From an uncultured Clostridia bacterium (GTDB lineage Bacteria; Bacillota; Clostridia; TANB77; CAG-508), in the NCBI GenBank assembly GCA_948517135.1, contig CAORJJ010000043.1, forward strand, positions 4,922-10,806: DNA of 5,885 bases, written 5' to 3'. Shown here piece by piece: positions 1 through 4,887 of the stretch; the first letter of the stretch is position 1, and every line of letters begins with the position of its first letter. Under the pieces are notes generated by a model. That model ran no database searches. It was not told the origin of the DNA and saw only the letters and a program-made list of their open reading frames with translations. Made by a program: the position numbers and the translations under genes.

Positions 1-532
1 AGACAGAAAGTATACATATATTAGTTGGATCAACGTTACGAGCAAACCATAAATATTTTCTTCCTAAACATTCATGTCCAAAAAATAATGTAGTAAGAAT
101 TACTATAGTTGATATTCCATATATTAATTTGGGATATTTTAAAATTCTTCTATAATCAAGAAAATAAATTCCAATACATAAAATAATTCCTAAAATAAAA
201 TATATAATATGTTGTTCTAAACAGTAATTTTGTGTTTTCTGTTCTTTTATAATTGTTATTAAAAATCCAAATCCTATCAATATTGCGACTAATAAAGTTA
301 ATATCCAATCAAATTTAGGCTTATGTATTTTGTTTAATTTTTTGCCTATTTCCTGAGCTTCTCCCATATTTGAAACAGCTTTTTCTTCAGCTATTCTTTC
401 TTCAAAACCCTTTTTTATGTATTCATCTTTTTGTTCCTCTATATGTAAGCTTAACTCTTCTGAAATATCTTCTCTTATTGGTTTATACTTTATTTCATTG
501 CAAACATTTTCTAAAAATTCTTTAATAAGCAA
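1..532 (-). CDS. FtsW/RodA-like membrane protein with N-terminal permease-prefix domain (3' end outside window)
   Basis: The visible 177 residues start with a soluble helical domain (about 1-60) of the permease-prefix type, with the pattern ISEELSLHIEEQKDEYIKKG followed by a helix ending NMGEAQEIG. This leads into the linker LNKIHKPKFDW and three hydrophobic segments at about 77-96, 107-124 and 134-152. The layout and the ILGIILCIGIYFLDYRRI stretch match clostridial FtsW/RodA/SpoVE-like proteins that sit next to padR genes. True FtsW and RodA polymerise peptidoglycan glycan strands in the membrane, but the catalytic part lies beyond base 1, so activity cannot be judged. The start is the TTG at 532-530, six bases after AGGAGGTG. 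It overlaps the padR stop by 11 bases, implying co-transcription and translational coupling. An alternative is another permease-prefix membrane protein. Confidence 0.75.
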   Translation of the reverse strand, partial: MLIKEFLENVCNEIKYKPIREDISEELSLHIEEQKDEYIKKGFEERIAEEKAVSNMGEAQEIGKKLNKIHKPKFDWILTLLVAILIGFGFLITIIKEQKTQNYCLEQHIIYFILGIILCIGIYFLDYRRILKYPKLIYGISTIVILTTLFFGHECLGRKYLWFARNVDPTNICILSV

Positions 533-860
533 ATGAAACACCTCCTAATACGGCATTTATTCCATTGCTAAATACTTTCCATTCTGCTTTTTTATCTTCT
601 AAATGTTTTCTGCCATCTTTAGTAATTGAATAATATTTTCTTTTCTTTCCACTTGTTTCATCCCAATAAGATGTTATTAAATTTTTTTCTTCTAATGAAT
701 GTAGTATTGGATATAATGTTCCCTCTTTTAATTCAAATACATTTTGAGACTTTTCTTTTAATGTTTTTATCATTTCATATCCATACATATTTGAATTTAA
801 TAGCAAATTTAAAACCATCATACTTGTACTTCCTTTTAAAAGTTCTTTATTTACCTTCAT
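522..860 (-). CDS. PadR family transcriptional regulator
   Basis: This 112-residue protein is a short PadR-type winged-helix repressor. The first helices are at about 8-35 (LKGSTSMMVLNLL, then MYGYEMI). The recognition helix region is at 44-62 (LKEGTLYPILHSLEEKNLI) and the wing at 65-82 (GKKRKYYSIT). A short C-terminal helix follows, typical of the roughly 110-residue PadR subfamily. Such proteins bind DNA as dimers and usually repress their own operon in response to a small molecule or stress; the inducer here cannot be read from sequence. The ATG at 860 follows AAAGGAGG with an eight-base spacer. The gene overlaps the next membrane-protein gene, so that protein is the likely regulated partner. 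The upstream promoter carries a matching operator. Confidence 0.93.
   Translation of the reverse strand: MKVNKELLKGSTSMMVLNLLLNSNMYGYEMIKTLKEKSQNVFELKEGTLYPILHSLEEKNLITSYWDETSGKKRKYYSITKDGRKHLEDKKAEWKVFSNGINAVLGGVSFAY
539..546 (-). promoter_or_regulatory. Ribosome binding site setting the TTG start of the FtsW-like gene
   Basis: The minus strand reads AGGAGGTG here, inside the last codons of padR, followed by six bases and then TTG at 532-530. No ATG or GTG lies at a workable distance, so this strong site is the reason for choosing the TTG start. Confidence 0.75.
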
Positions 861-922
861 AAAACTTGCCTCCTTTTATATACATAGTCCTCTAAGGTAT
901 TGGAATAGCGCTTTTTTCCAAC

Positions 923-944
923 TCTAATAAGTGCACTTATTAGA
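923..944. repeat. Perfect 22-bp palindrome in the padR leader
   Basis: A perfect palindrome centred between 933 and 934 has the half-site TCTAATAAGTG followed by its exact reverse complement. It lies in the untranslated leader of padR, about 30 bases after the predicted transcription start and 63 bases before the start codon. Neither strand has a T-run after it, so it does not look like a terminator. It could be a second operator, for PadR or for another dimeric regulator, or a leader hairpin. Confidence 0.6.
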
Positions 945-952
945 TAAAAATA

Positions 953-996
953 TACCTAGATATACAATGTATTTTTGTACATTGTATATCTAGGTA
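953..996. promoter_or_regulatory. Probable PadR operator: 19-bp perfect inverted repeat
   Basis: The left arm TACCTAGATATACAATGTA (953-971) is repeated exactly in reverse complement at 978-996 with a six-base centre. The dyad contains ATGT at 967-970 and ACAT at 979-982, separated by eight bases and sharing the same centre. That is the spacing described for PadR-family operators (ATGT-N8-ACAT). The repeat covers the padR -10 box and predicted start point, so a bound dimer should block RNA polymerase. T-rich bases follow the repeat on both strands, so it could also act as a terminator for the operon ending at 1100. Confidence 0.72.
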
Positions 997-1009
997 CTAT
1001 TTTTGTCAA
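981..1009 (-). promoter_or_regulatory. Promoter of the padR operon
   Basis: The minus strand has TTGACA at 1009-1004, a 17-base spacer and TACAAT at 986-981, a near-perfect sigma-A promoter. Transcription should start near 974, giving a leader of about 115 bases before padR. The -10 box lies inside one arm of the inverted repeat 953-996. Confidence 0.8.
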
Positions 1010-1011
1010 TA

Positions 1012-1119
1012 TTATAAATCAATTTTTTCTTCTTTGTTTTCTTTCAAATCATATATTCTAATATCACTTGTTTTTCCATCATTTTCATTTAGACTCTCCT
1101 TAATACAAGTATTTGGCAA
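1012..1119 (-). other. Open reading tail in the +1 frame after the DUF4153/DUF4173 gene; possible frameshifted end or gene remnant
   Basis: A second frame overlaps the last codons of the upstream gene and stays open for 35 residues to a TAA at 1014-1012. It includes ENDGKTSDIRIYDL and ends KENKEEKIDL. It looks like ordinary soluble protein sequence but has no credible start codon after a ribosome binding site; a TTG at 1119-1117 has none. The good site AAGGAGAG at 1101-1094 instead serves an ATG at 1088 in yet another frame, which gives only 14 residues and ends at 1044. The tail may be a frameshifted extension of the upstream protein, a remnant of a lost gene, or chance. Confidence 0.3.
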
Positions 1120-2524
1120 TTACTTTTGATAAATTAAAATCTCTAAAATCCATTTTTTCATTTTCTAAAGACTCATGCATTTTAGATAAGTATTTAGTCA
1201 CATTTTCTCTTATAATTTCTTCTTCAGGAGTATTTGATTTTGAATCTCTTATTCTAATTAACTGTTTAATTGCATCTGTATCTGTTTCTTTTTTTATGTA
1301 TTCAAGATCAAAAACACCAGTTTGAAAATATCTATCAACATTATTTTTAGCAATTATATTATCTATATTTGAAAAATTAACTATAAGATACATACTAATT
1401 ATAATACCAATATATACTTTTTGAAGATTAATTTTTTTATCTATTACATATATAATTGTAGGTATTAATAGTATTGTCTCAGTTAGTAATGCAACATAAA
1501 CAAGTAATCTTAAATGAGTATAACCATATGCTGATTCATATAAATGCATTCTATATGCTGATGAAAGTAAAATTATAAATGTTTCAAAAATCATTATTAA
1601 GCTCATTACATTAATAAATTTATTTTTTTCATGTTTTTTAGCAATTAATATTACTACTAAATTTATAAAAGAGACAATCATTAATTGGAAAAAGCCTTTT
1701 CTTGCATATTGTGAGTAATTGATAACATCTCCTTTTCCCATAAATAATGAATGAATTTGAATAAAACAAAATAATACATAAACTATATTTAATGTTCCTA
1801 AAATCATTTTTATTGTTGTATTCTCTGTATATTTACATTCTTTAATCTCCTCATCTTCTGGTTTATATTTAAGTAAAATATGATAAAAAAATGATGAAAA
1901 ATATATGAATAATACAGCTATAAGTGCCAATTTTAAAATAATAGTACTTAATTCAAATTTTCCAATAAAGTTCACAAAAGTATTAAGCATTTCTATAAAA
2001 ATTTTCCCAAATATTTCATCTGCTGAAGCTAATAATACAATTATTATTAATACAATTGGAATAGTAATTAATAATCCTTTTACTACATTACTTTCTTTTT
2101 TATCATTTGTTTTCATTTTAAATTTAAAAAAAATATCTTCTTTATAATTTTTCATAGTTTCTTCAATATAAGTTAATGGCTCTATTACTAATTCCATAAA
2201 CCTCCAACAGAATTTATCTATATTCAAAGATTTTTCCATAAATTCAATTACCATTAAAATAATTAGTGCTGGTATTACTATAAGATTTAGTGTATTAAAA
2301 AATAAATTGTTAAATATAAAATATGTACTTGAAAGTAATACAATAGGAATAATTAAAATTTTTGATTTTTTATATTTTATTTGATTTCTGAATTCTAATA
2401 GATTTATTAAAAAATATATAAACGGAACTATTAAAAGTAACATTGATAAACCTATATTCTTTCCCCAAAACAGCACTACTAACCATATACTAATTAGTAA
2501 TGATGTAAAAAATATTTTTTTCAT
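1100..2524 (-). CDS. DUF4153/DUF4173-type multi-pass membrane protein
   Basis: This 474-residue protein has roughly ten to thirteen hydrophobic segments, a cytoplasm-like loop at about 120-150 and a charged soluble tail from about 400. Family signatures are SADEIFGKIF (167-176), YSQYARKGFFQL (270-281), YRMHLYESAYGYTHLRL (324-340) and NIDNIIAKNNVDRY (386-399), with the usual closing FNLSK..AK near 463-471. The molecular function of the family is unknown, though members often sit beside small XRE regulators, as here. An ATG 45 bases further upstream (2569) would add 15 residues but has no ribosome binding site and overlaps the regulator. The ATG at 2524 follows AAGGAGA with six bases between. 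That site lies within the last codons of the regulator gene, whose stop is two bases upstream, so the genes form one operon. Confidence 0.85.
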   Translation of the reverse strand: MKKIFFTSLLISIWLVVLFWGKNIGLSMLLLIVPFIYFLINLLEFRNQIKYKKSKILIIPIVLLSSTYFIFNNLFFNTLNLIVIPALIILMVIEFMEKSLNIDKFCWRFMELVIEPLTYIEETMKNYKEDIFFKFKMKTNDKKESNVVKGLLITIPIVLIIIVLLASADEIFGKIFIEMLNTFVNFIGKFELSTIILKLALIAVLFIYFSSFFYHILLKYKPEDEEIKECKYTENTTIKMILGTLNIVYVLFCFIQIHSLFMGKGDVINYSQYARKGFFQLMIVSFINLVVILIAKKHEKNKFINVMSLIMIFETFIILLSSAYRMHLYESAYGYTHLRLLVYVALLTETILLIPTIIYVIDKKINLQKVYIGIIISMYLIVNFSNIDNIIAKNNVDRYFQTGVFDLEYIKKETDTDAIKQLIRIRDSKSNTPEEEIIRENVTKYLSKMHESLENEKMDFRDFNLSKVIAKYLY

Positions 2525-2526
2525 TT

Positions 2527-2734
2527 CTATTCTCCTTTTTGATATTCTAAAATATCTCCAGGTGTACAATCTAACACTTCACAAATTGCATCTAAAGTTG
2601 AAAACCTTATTGCTTTTCCTTTATTATTTTTTAGTATTGATAGATTAGCTTGAGTAATTCCAATCTTCTCAGCAAGTTCACCGAGAAGATATCTTTCGTT
2701 TTGCCATCATAACATCTAAATTTACGATTATCAT
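2527..2734 (-). pseudogene. Small XRE family regulator (YozG-like) broken by a one-base frameshift
   Basis: The reading frame starts at ATG 2734, seven bases after AGGAGG (2747-2742), with MIIVNLDVMMAKRKIS. It then runs into TGA at 2680-2678 after 18 residues. From 2682 the adjacent frame continues with GELAEKIGITQANLSILK and later RFSTLDAICEVLDCTPGDIL, ending at TAG 2529-2527. Joined, the two parts give the 68-residue helix-turn-helix protein typical of this family, where KRKxSLxELAEKxGIT is continuous. The break is within TCTTCTC at 2689-2683, where removing one T restores the expected S-L-G-E. Intact relatives are DNA-binding regulators usually encoded next to DUF2975 proteins, as here. 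Either the gene is inactive or the base is a sequencing or assembly error. The rest of the gene is uneroded, so the event is recent or artefactual. Confidence 0.85.
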
Positions 2735-2755
2735 TATTTTGCCTCCTATTTTTAT

Positions 2756-3220
2756 TTATATTGTTAAATCGTTTTCTTTTTTATATTCTAAAGCTTTATT
2801 AAATAATTCAGATAAAATATATAATGCTATTGTAACTCCAATAAATAATATAGTCATAAATGCCAAAACTAATATAAATGCAATAAACATTCTTACTACA
2901 ATTGCTTCATATAAAAAGTCTAAAATCCAAAATATAGAAGCAATAGCAGATATTTTTTGTGCTTTTCTTAATCTTTTTACTGTATTTTCTGAAAATGGAT
3001 CACTCATTTTTAAGGAATCAAATAAACCAATAAATTGATATATTATTAGCAACAAGCAAATTGCATTTGGATAGAATATTACAATATTAGGATTTATATT
3101 CATATATACATTTCTTAATATAATTGGAAATATAATTAAAATTAAAATTCCAATTACAAAAACAATTTGTAAAATTATTTTCAAAAAATTACCTAATCCT
3201 TTTTTACCTAGAATCTCCAT
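2756..3220 (-). CDS. DUF2975 domain-containing membrane protein
   Basis: This 154-residue integral membrane protein has four hydrophobic segments at about 13-36, 44-68, 88-106 and 110-138. A conserved loop DPFSENTVKRLRK (74-86) lies between the second and third, and the C-terminal tail is LSELFNKALEYKKENDLTI. These features and the length are characteristic of DUF2975, a family of unknown function. It is almost always paired with a short XRE regulator carrying the MIIVNLD start, which here begins 21 bases after its stop codon. It may sense a membrane or envelope signal for that regulator, but this is inference from pairing only. The ATG follows AAGGGA with a six-base spacer. It is the first gene of the operon ending at 1100. 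Confidence 0.88.
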   Translation of the reverse strand: MEILGKKGLGNFLKIILQIVFVIGILILIIFPIILRNVYMNINPNIVIFYPNAICLLLIIYQFIGLFDSLKMSDPFSENTVKRLRKAQKISAIASIFWILDFLYEAIVVRMFIAFILVLAFMTILFIGVTIALYILSELFNKALEYKKENDLTI

Positions 3221-3243
3221 ATTATTTCCCTTTTTTAAAATAT

Positions 3244-3275
3244 AATTAGAAATTTATATTTATAAACTTCTAATT
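3244..3275 (-). repeat. Inverted repeat in the leader of the DUF2975 operon
   Basis: The arms at 3244-3258 (AATTAGAAATTTATA) and 3261-3275 match in 14 of 15 positions around a two-base centre. In the transcript the single mismatch becomes a G-U pair, so a 15-bp AT-rich hairpin can form. It lies just after the predicted start point and 24 bases before the start codon. It could be the operator of the XRE regulator or a leader structure. There is no T-run after it on the minus strand to suggest a terminator. Confidence 0.45.
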
Positions 3276-3287
3276 TTTTATACTCAC

Positions 3288-3316
3288 AATATATCATCAC
3301 GTTTTTTGTTTGTCAA
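3288..3316 (-). promoter_or_regulatory. Promoter of the DUF2975-xre-DUF4173 operon
   Basis: The minus strand has TTGACA at 3316-3311, a 17-base spacer and TATATT at 3293-3288, a strong sigma-A-type promoter. The start point would be near 3281, giving a leader of about 60 bases that contains the inverted repeat 3244-3275. Confidence 0.75.
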
Positions 3317-3361
3317 TATTTTTTTATTGTTTTTCGATAAGTATTTTATCATTTCCTTCAC

Positions 3362-3391
3362 AAAAAATGCACTAAATTAATTTAGTGCATT
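3362..3391 (-). terminator. Rho-independent terminator overlapping the DUF1287 stop codon
   Basis: A perfect 26-bp palindrome (3366-3391, arm AATGCACTAAATT) is followed on the minus strand by a run of six T ending at 3362. The palindrome includes the last four codons (Asn-Ala-Leu-Asn) and the TAA at its centre, so the terminator stem is partly coding. The stem has only a few G-C pairs and the T-run is short, so efficiency may be moderate. Confidence 0.7.
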
Positions 3392-4093
3392 CAAATCTTT
3401 TAATCTAAAATGATATGTAATTTTCTTCCAATTTTCATTATAAAATTCAAGCCCATCTTCTTCTCTATTCGGTTGTGCTCCATTATGTATTAAATATGGA
3501 ACTCCTTTTTCATTTCTCTTATCTGAAATAATTCCAACATGATCATTTGAGAAAACAACAATATCTCCTGGTTGCCATTCTTCTATTTTACTTAAATCTG
3601 TTGTAAGCGATATATGATTTCTTTCAAAATATACTATTAAGTTTGGAACTCTTCGAAAATCAATATTAGAATCAGGTTTCCCCTCTACTCTTGGATATAA
3701 ATATACATTATTTTTTATATCTTCATCTATCATATCTTTCAGAAGATATCCTGCATTTTTTAATGCTCTCCAAATAACATCTGTACATACTCCCTCATTA
3801 TCAGGTGGATATCCACCTGAATAATATGCACTTCTATATGTTGGTTTATTTTCTGCATCTATTTTTGCCCCTTCTAAAATATCAGTATAATCATCAATTC
3901 CATCATTATCATAATCTGTATTTGATTTTATTGTTTCAATTCCAAAATCTTCTGCATAATAAACTTTTGGATGGGGCATAAAATCCTGTATAATTGAATG
4001 AGAAACTGTTTTATATTTTAAAGCCAAAACTGATACTATAATTGTAAATAAAACAAATATTATTATAAATATTAAAAAAATTTTTCTCCCCAT
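3377..4093 (-). CDS. DUF1287 family protein, membrane-anchored or secreted, with a calcium-binding-like loop
   Basis: This 238-residue protein has one N-terminal hydrophobic segment (about 4-27), a signal anchor or uncleaved signal. The region after it contains DYDNDGIDDYTD (60-71), matching a D-x-D-x-D-G calcium loop of the EF-hand or dockerin kind. The rest is DUF1287, a group related to NlpC/P60 cysteine hydrolases. Its signatures are GVCTDVIWRA with Cys103, NIDFRRVPNL (143-152), WQPGDIVVFSNDHVGIISD with His185, and LIHNGA with His203. Cys103 and His185 are the likely catalytic pair. A peptidoglycan- or peptide-directed role outside the membrane is plausible, but no substrate is known to me. 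The ATG at 4093 is preferred because AAAGGTG lies six bases upstream. A GTG at 4102 overlaps that site and is unlikely. The gene has its own promoter and terminator. Confidence 0.87.
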   Translation of the reverse strand: MGRKIFLIFIIIFVLFTIIVSVLALKYKTVSHSIIQDFMPHPKVYYAEDFGIETIKSNTDYDNDGIDDYTDILEGAKIDAENKPTYRSAYYSGGYPPDNEGVCTDVIWRALKNAGYLLKDMIDEDIKNNVYLYPRVEGKPDSNIDFRRVPNLIVYFERNHISLTTDLSKIEEWQPGDIVVFSNDHVGIISDKRNEKGVPYLIHNGAQPNREEDGLEFYNENWKKITYHFRLKDLNALN

Positions 4094-4126
4094 ATTATTC
4101 ACCTTTATTTAACAAATCTTATTTTC

Positions 4127-4155
4127 TTTATATCAAAAAAGATAAGAATTTTCAA
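4127..4155 (-). promoter_or_regulatory. Promoter of the DUF1287 gene
   Basis: The minus strand has TTGAAA at 4155-4150, a 17-base spacer and TATAAA at 4132-4127, with an extended -10 TG at the correct position. Transcription should start near 4120, about 27 bases before the ATG. It lies just downstream of the tRNA terminator, so the gene is transcribed independently. Confidence 0.68.
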
Positions 4156-4163
4156 TATAAGAT

Positions 4164-4196
4164 AAAAAAAGAAGCAGTATATAAATACTACTTCTT
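4164..4196 (-). terminator. Rho-independent terminator of the tRNA gene
   Basis: On the minus strand AAGAAGTAGTAT (4196-4185), a four-base loop and ATACTGCTTCTT (4180-4169) form a 12-bp stem with one G-U pair. A run of T follows to 4164. The stem begins at the final A of the tRNA CCA end, so termination is directly coupled to the tRNA end. Confidence 0.85.
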
Positions 4197-4272
4197 GGTG
4201 CGCCCTCAAGGATTCGAACCTTGGACCCACCGGTTATGAGCCGGTTGCTCTGACCAACTGAGCTAAGGGCGC
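4196..4272 (-). tRNA. tRNA with CAU anticodon (Ile2 or elongator Met), CCA encoded
   Basis: The 77-base sequence folds as a full cloverleaf. The acceptor stem is GCGCCCT/AGGGCGC, the D arm GCTC/GAGC and the anticodon stem ACCGG/CCGGT, with loop CTCATAA giving anticodon CAT. The variable loop is TGGTC, the T arm CAAGG/CCTTG with TTCGAAT, the discriminator A, and CCA is encoded at 4198-4196. A CAU anticodon can mean elongator Met or an Ile tRNA whose C34 becomes lysidine and reads AUA. C4-G69 and C5-G68 match the acceptor pairs favoured by the lysidine enzyme TilS in E. coli, so I lean to Ile2 without certainty. It lacks the mismatched first acceptor pair and three G-C anticodon-stem pairs of initiator tRNA. 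It has its own promoter and terminator. Confidence 0.95.
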
Positions 4273-4299
4273 AGGCGTTTATTGCTTAACGCAAGATTA

Positions 4300-4328
4300 A
4301 TTATAAACGAACACTGCTTATATGTCAA
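4300..4328 (-). promoter_or_regulatory. Consensus promoter of the tRNA gene
   Basis: The minus strand has TTGACA at 4328-4323, exactly 17 bases, then TATAAT at 4305-4300, a full match to the sigma-A consensus. The tRNA begins 27 bases after the -10 box. The short leader contains GCGTT and AACGC, which could pair next to the RNase P cleavage site. Confidence 0.9.
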
Positions 4329-4398
4329 GTAAATTTTTAAAATTTTTTAAATAATTTTGTGTACAAAAAATAAAGGTATATTTCCCCCTTACTTATTT

Positions 4399-4764
4399 TT
4401 ATATTCTTCTTAAAACTGCAATAATTATTTTCTTTGGTCCTGGTTTAACAAACTTATAATCACCTAAATAATTCATTAAAAATTTCTCATCACAATCATA
4501 ACACATCTTATCTGTTGCATTTGTTATATTGCATTTTATATTATTTACAGAAGTTTTATTTATTTTTGCAACTAATGGATATATATTTTTTTCAAGATTA
4601 TAATCATAGTACTCTTTTAAATTATTAATTATACATATTGTATCTACTAAATACTTTGTTCCTTTATATGAAAAATTATATTTTAATCTTTTTAATTCTT
4701 TCACAATTTTATTTCTAACATCACTTTTTTGCTCATTCTGATTTTTTTCTAATTCTGTTAACAT
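4399..4764 (-). CDS. Stand-alone Spo0A C-terminal-domain-like DNA-binding protein
   Basis: The 121 residues align by eye with the effector domain of Spo0A, the sporulation master regulator. SYKGTKYLVDTI (32-43) resembles the Spo0A KGYxYLxxAI helix. NIYPLVAKINKTSVNNIK (60-77) resembles the LYPxIAKKxxTTxxxVE helix-turn-helix, and KPGPKKIIIAVLRR (107-120) resembles the closing KPTNSEFIAMVADKLR. There is no receiver domain, so no phosphorylated Asp: the protein cannot be activated by the classic phosphorelay and may be constitutive or act as a competitor. The recognition helix differs considerably from Spo0A, so its sites need not be 0A boxes. Two cysteines (CYDC, 88-91) are unusual, but no full metal site is evident. 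The ATG follows AGGGGGA with a six-base spacer. No clear promoter was found upstream. Confidence 0.72.
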   Translation of the reverse strand: MLTELEKNQNEQKSDVRNKIVKELKRLKYNFSYKGTKYLVDTICIINNLKEYYDYNLEKNIYPLVAKINKTSVNNIKCNITNATDKMCYDCDEKFLMNYLGDYKFVKPGPKKIIIAVLRRI

Positions 4765-4770
4765 TACTTT

Positions 4771-4777
4771 TCCCCCT
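4771..4777 (-). promoter_or_regulatory. G-rich ribosome binding site of the Spo0A-like gene
   Basis: The minus strand reads AGGGGGA here, six bases before the ATG at 4764. It departs from the GGAGG-type sites of most genes in the window. GGGGGAA can pair over seven bases with TTCCCCC at 4907-4901 in the same strand. The same AGGGGGAAA string recurs after the gene at 4389-4381 with no start codon behind it. Confidence 0.5.
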
Positions 4778-4830
4778 AAAAATTTCCTATACTTATTAGA
4801 TACTATTTATTAGTAAAAAGGATTCAAAAT

Positions 4831-4850
4831 TTTTATCTTTTTTTATCTTT
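4831..4850. repeat. Two identical tandem decamers
   Basis: TTTTATCTTT occurs twice in direct succession on the plus strand, a period of one DNA turn, upstream of the Spo0A-like gene. It may be a T-rich bending element or simple low-complexity DNA. Confidence 0.4.
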
Positions 4851-4887
4851 TTGTCATATATTGTGTTTTTTATGATAAAATTATCAC

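Noticed and set aside
626..862. Plus-strand open frame of 78 codons
   Set aside because: It is the antisense shadow of padR, rich in Phe and Leu from the complementary A-rich codons, with no ribosome binding site.
1905..2147. Plus-strand open frame of 80 codons
   Set aside because: Antisense to the DUF4153/DUF4173 gene, whose minus-strand frame has clear family motifs; low complexity and no translation signal.
2525..2569. Fifteen-residue N-terminal extension of the DUF4153/DUF4173 protein from ATG 2569
   Set aside because: No ribosome binding site before 2569, it lies inside the XRE gene, and the ATG at 2524 has a good site and begins a typical membrane N-terminus.
2739..3038. Plus-strand open frame of 99 codons
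   Set aside because: Antisense to the DUF2975 gene; no ribosome binding site and no recognisable protein features.
4329..4398. AT-rich palindromic stretch and weak AAGG/CCTT hairpin as a confident terminator of the Spo0A-like gene
   Set aside because: The stem is only four pairs, so I would not annotate it as a terminator, although a T-rich tail follows.
4871..4884. TGATAA/TTATCA dyad as a 0A box for the Spo0A-like protein
   Set aside because: It does not contain the TGTCGAA core of 0A boxes and is short enough to arise by chance in AT-rich DNA.
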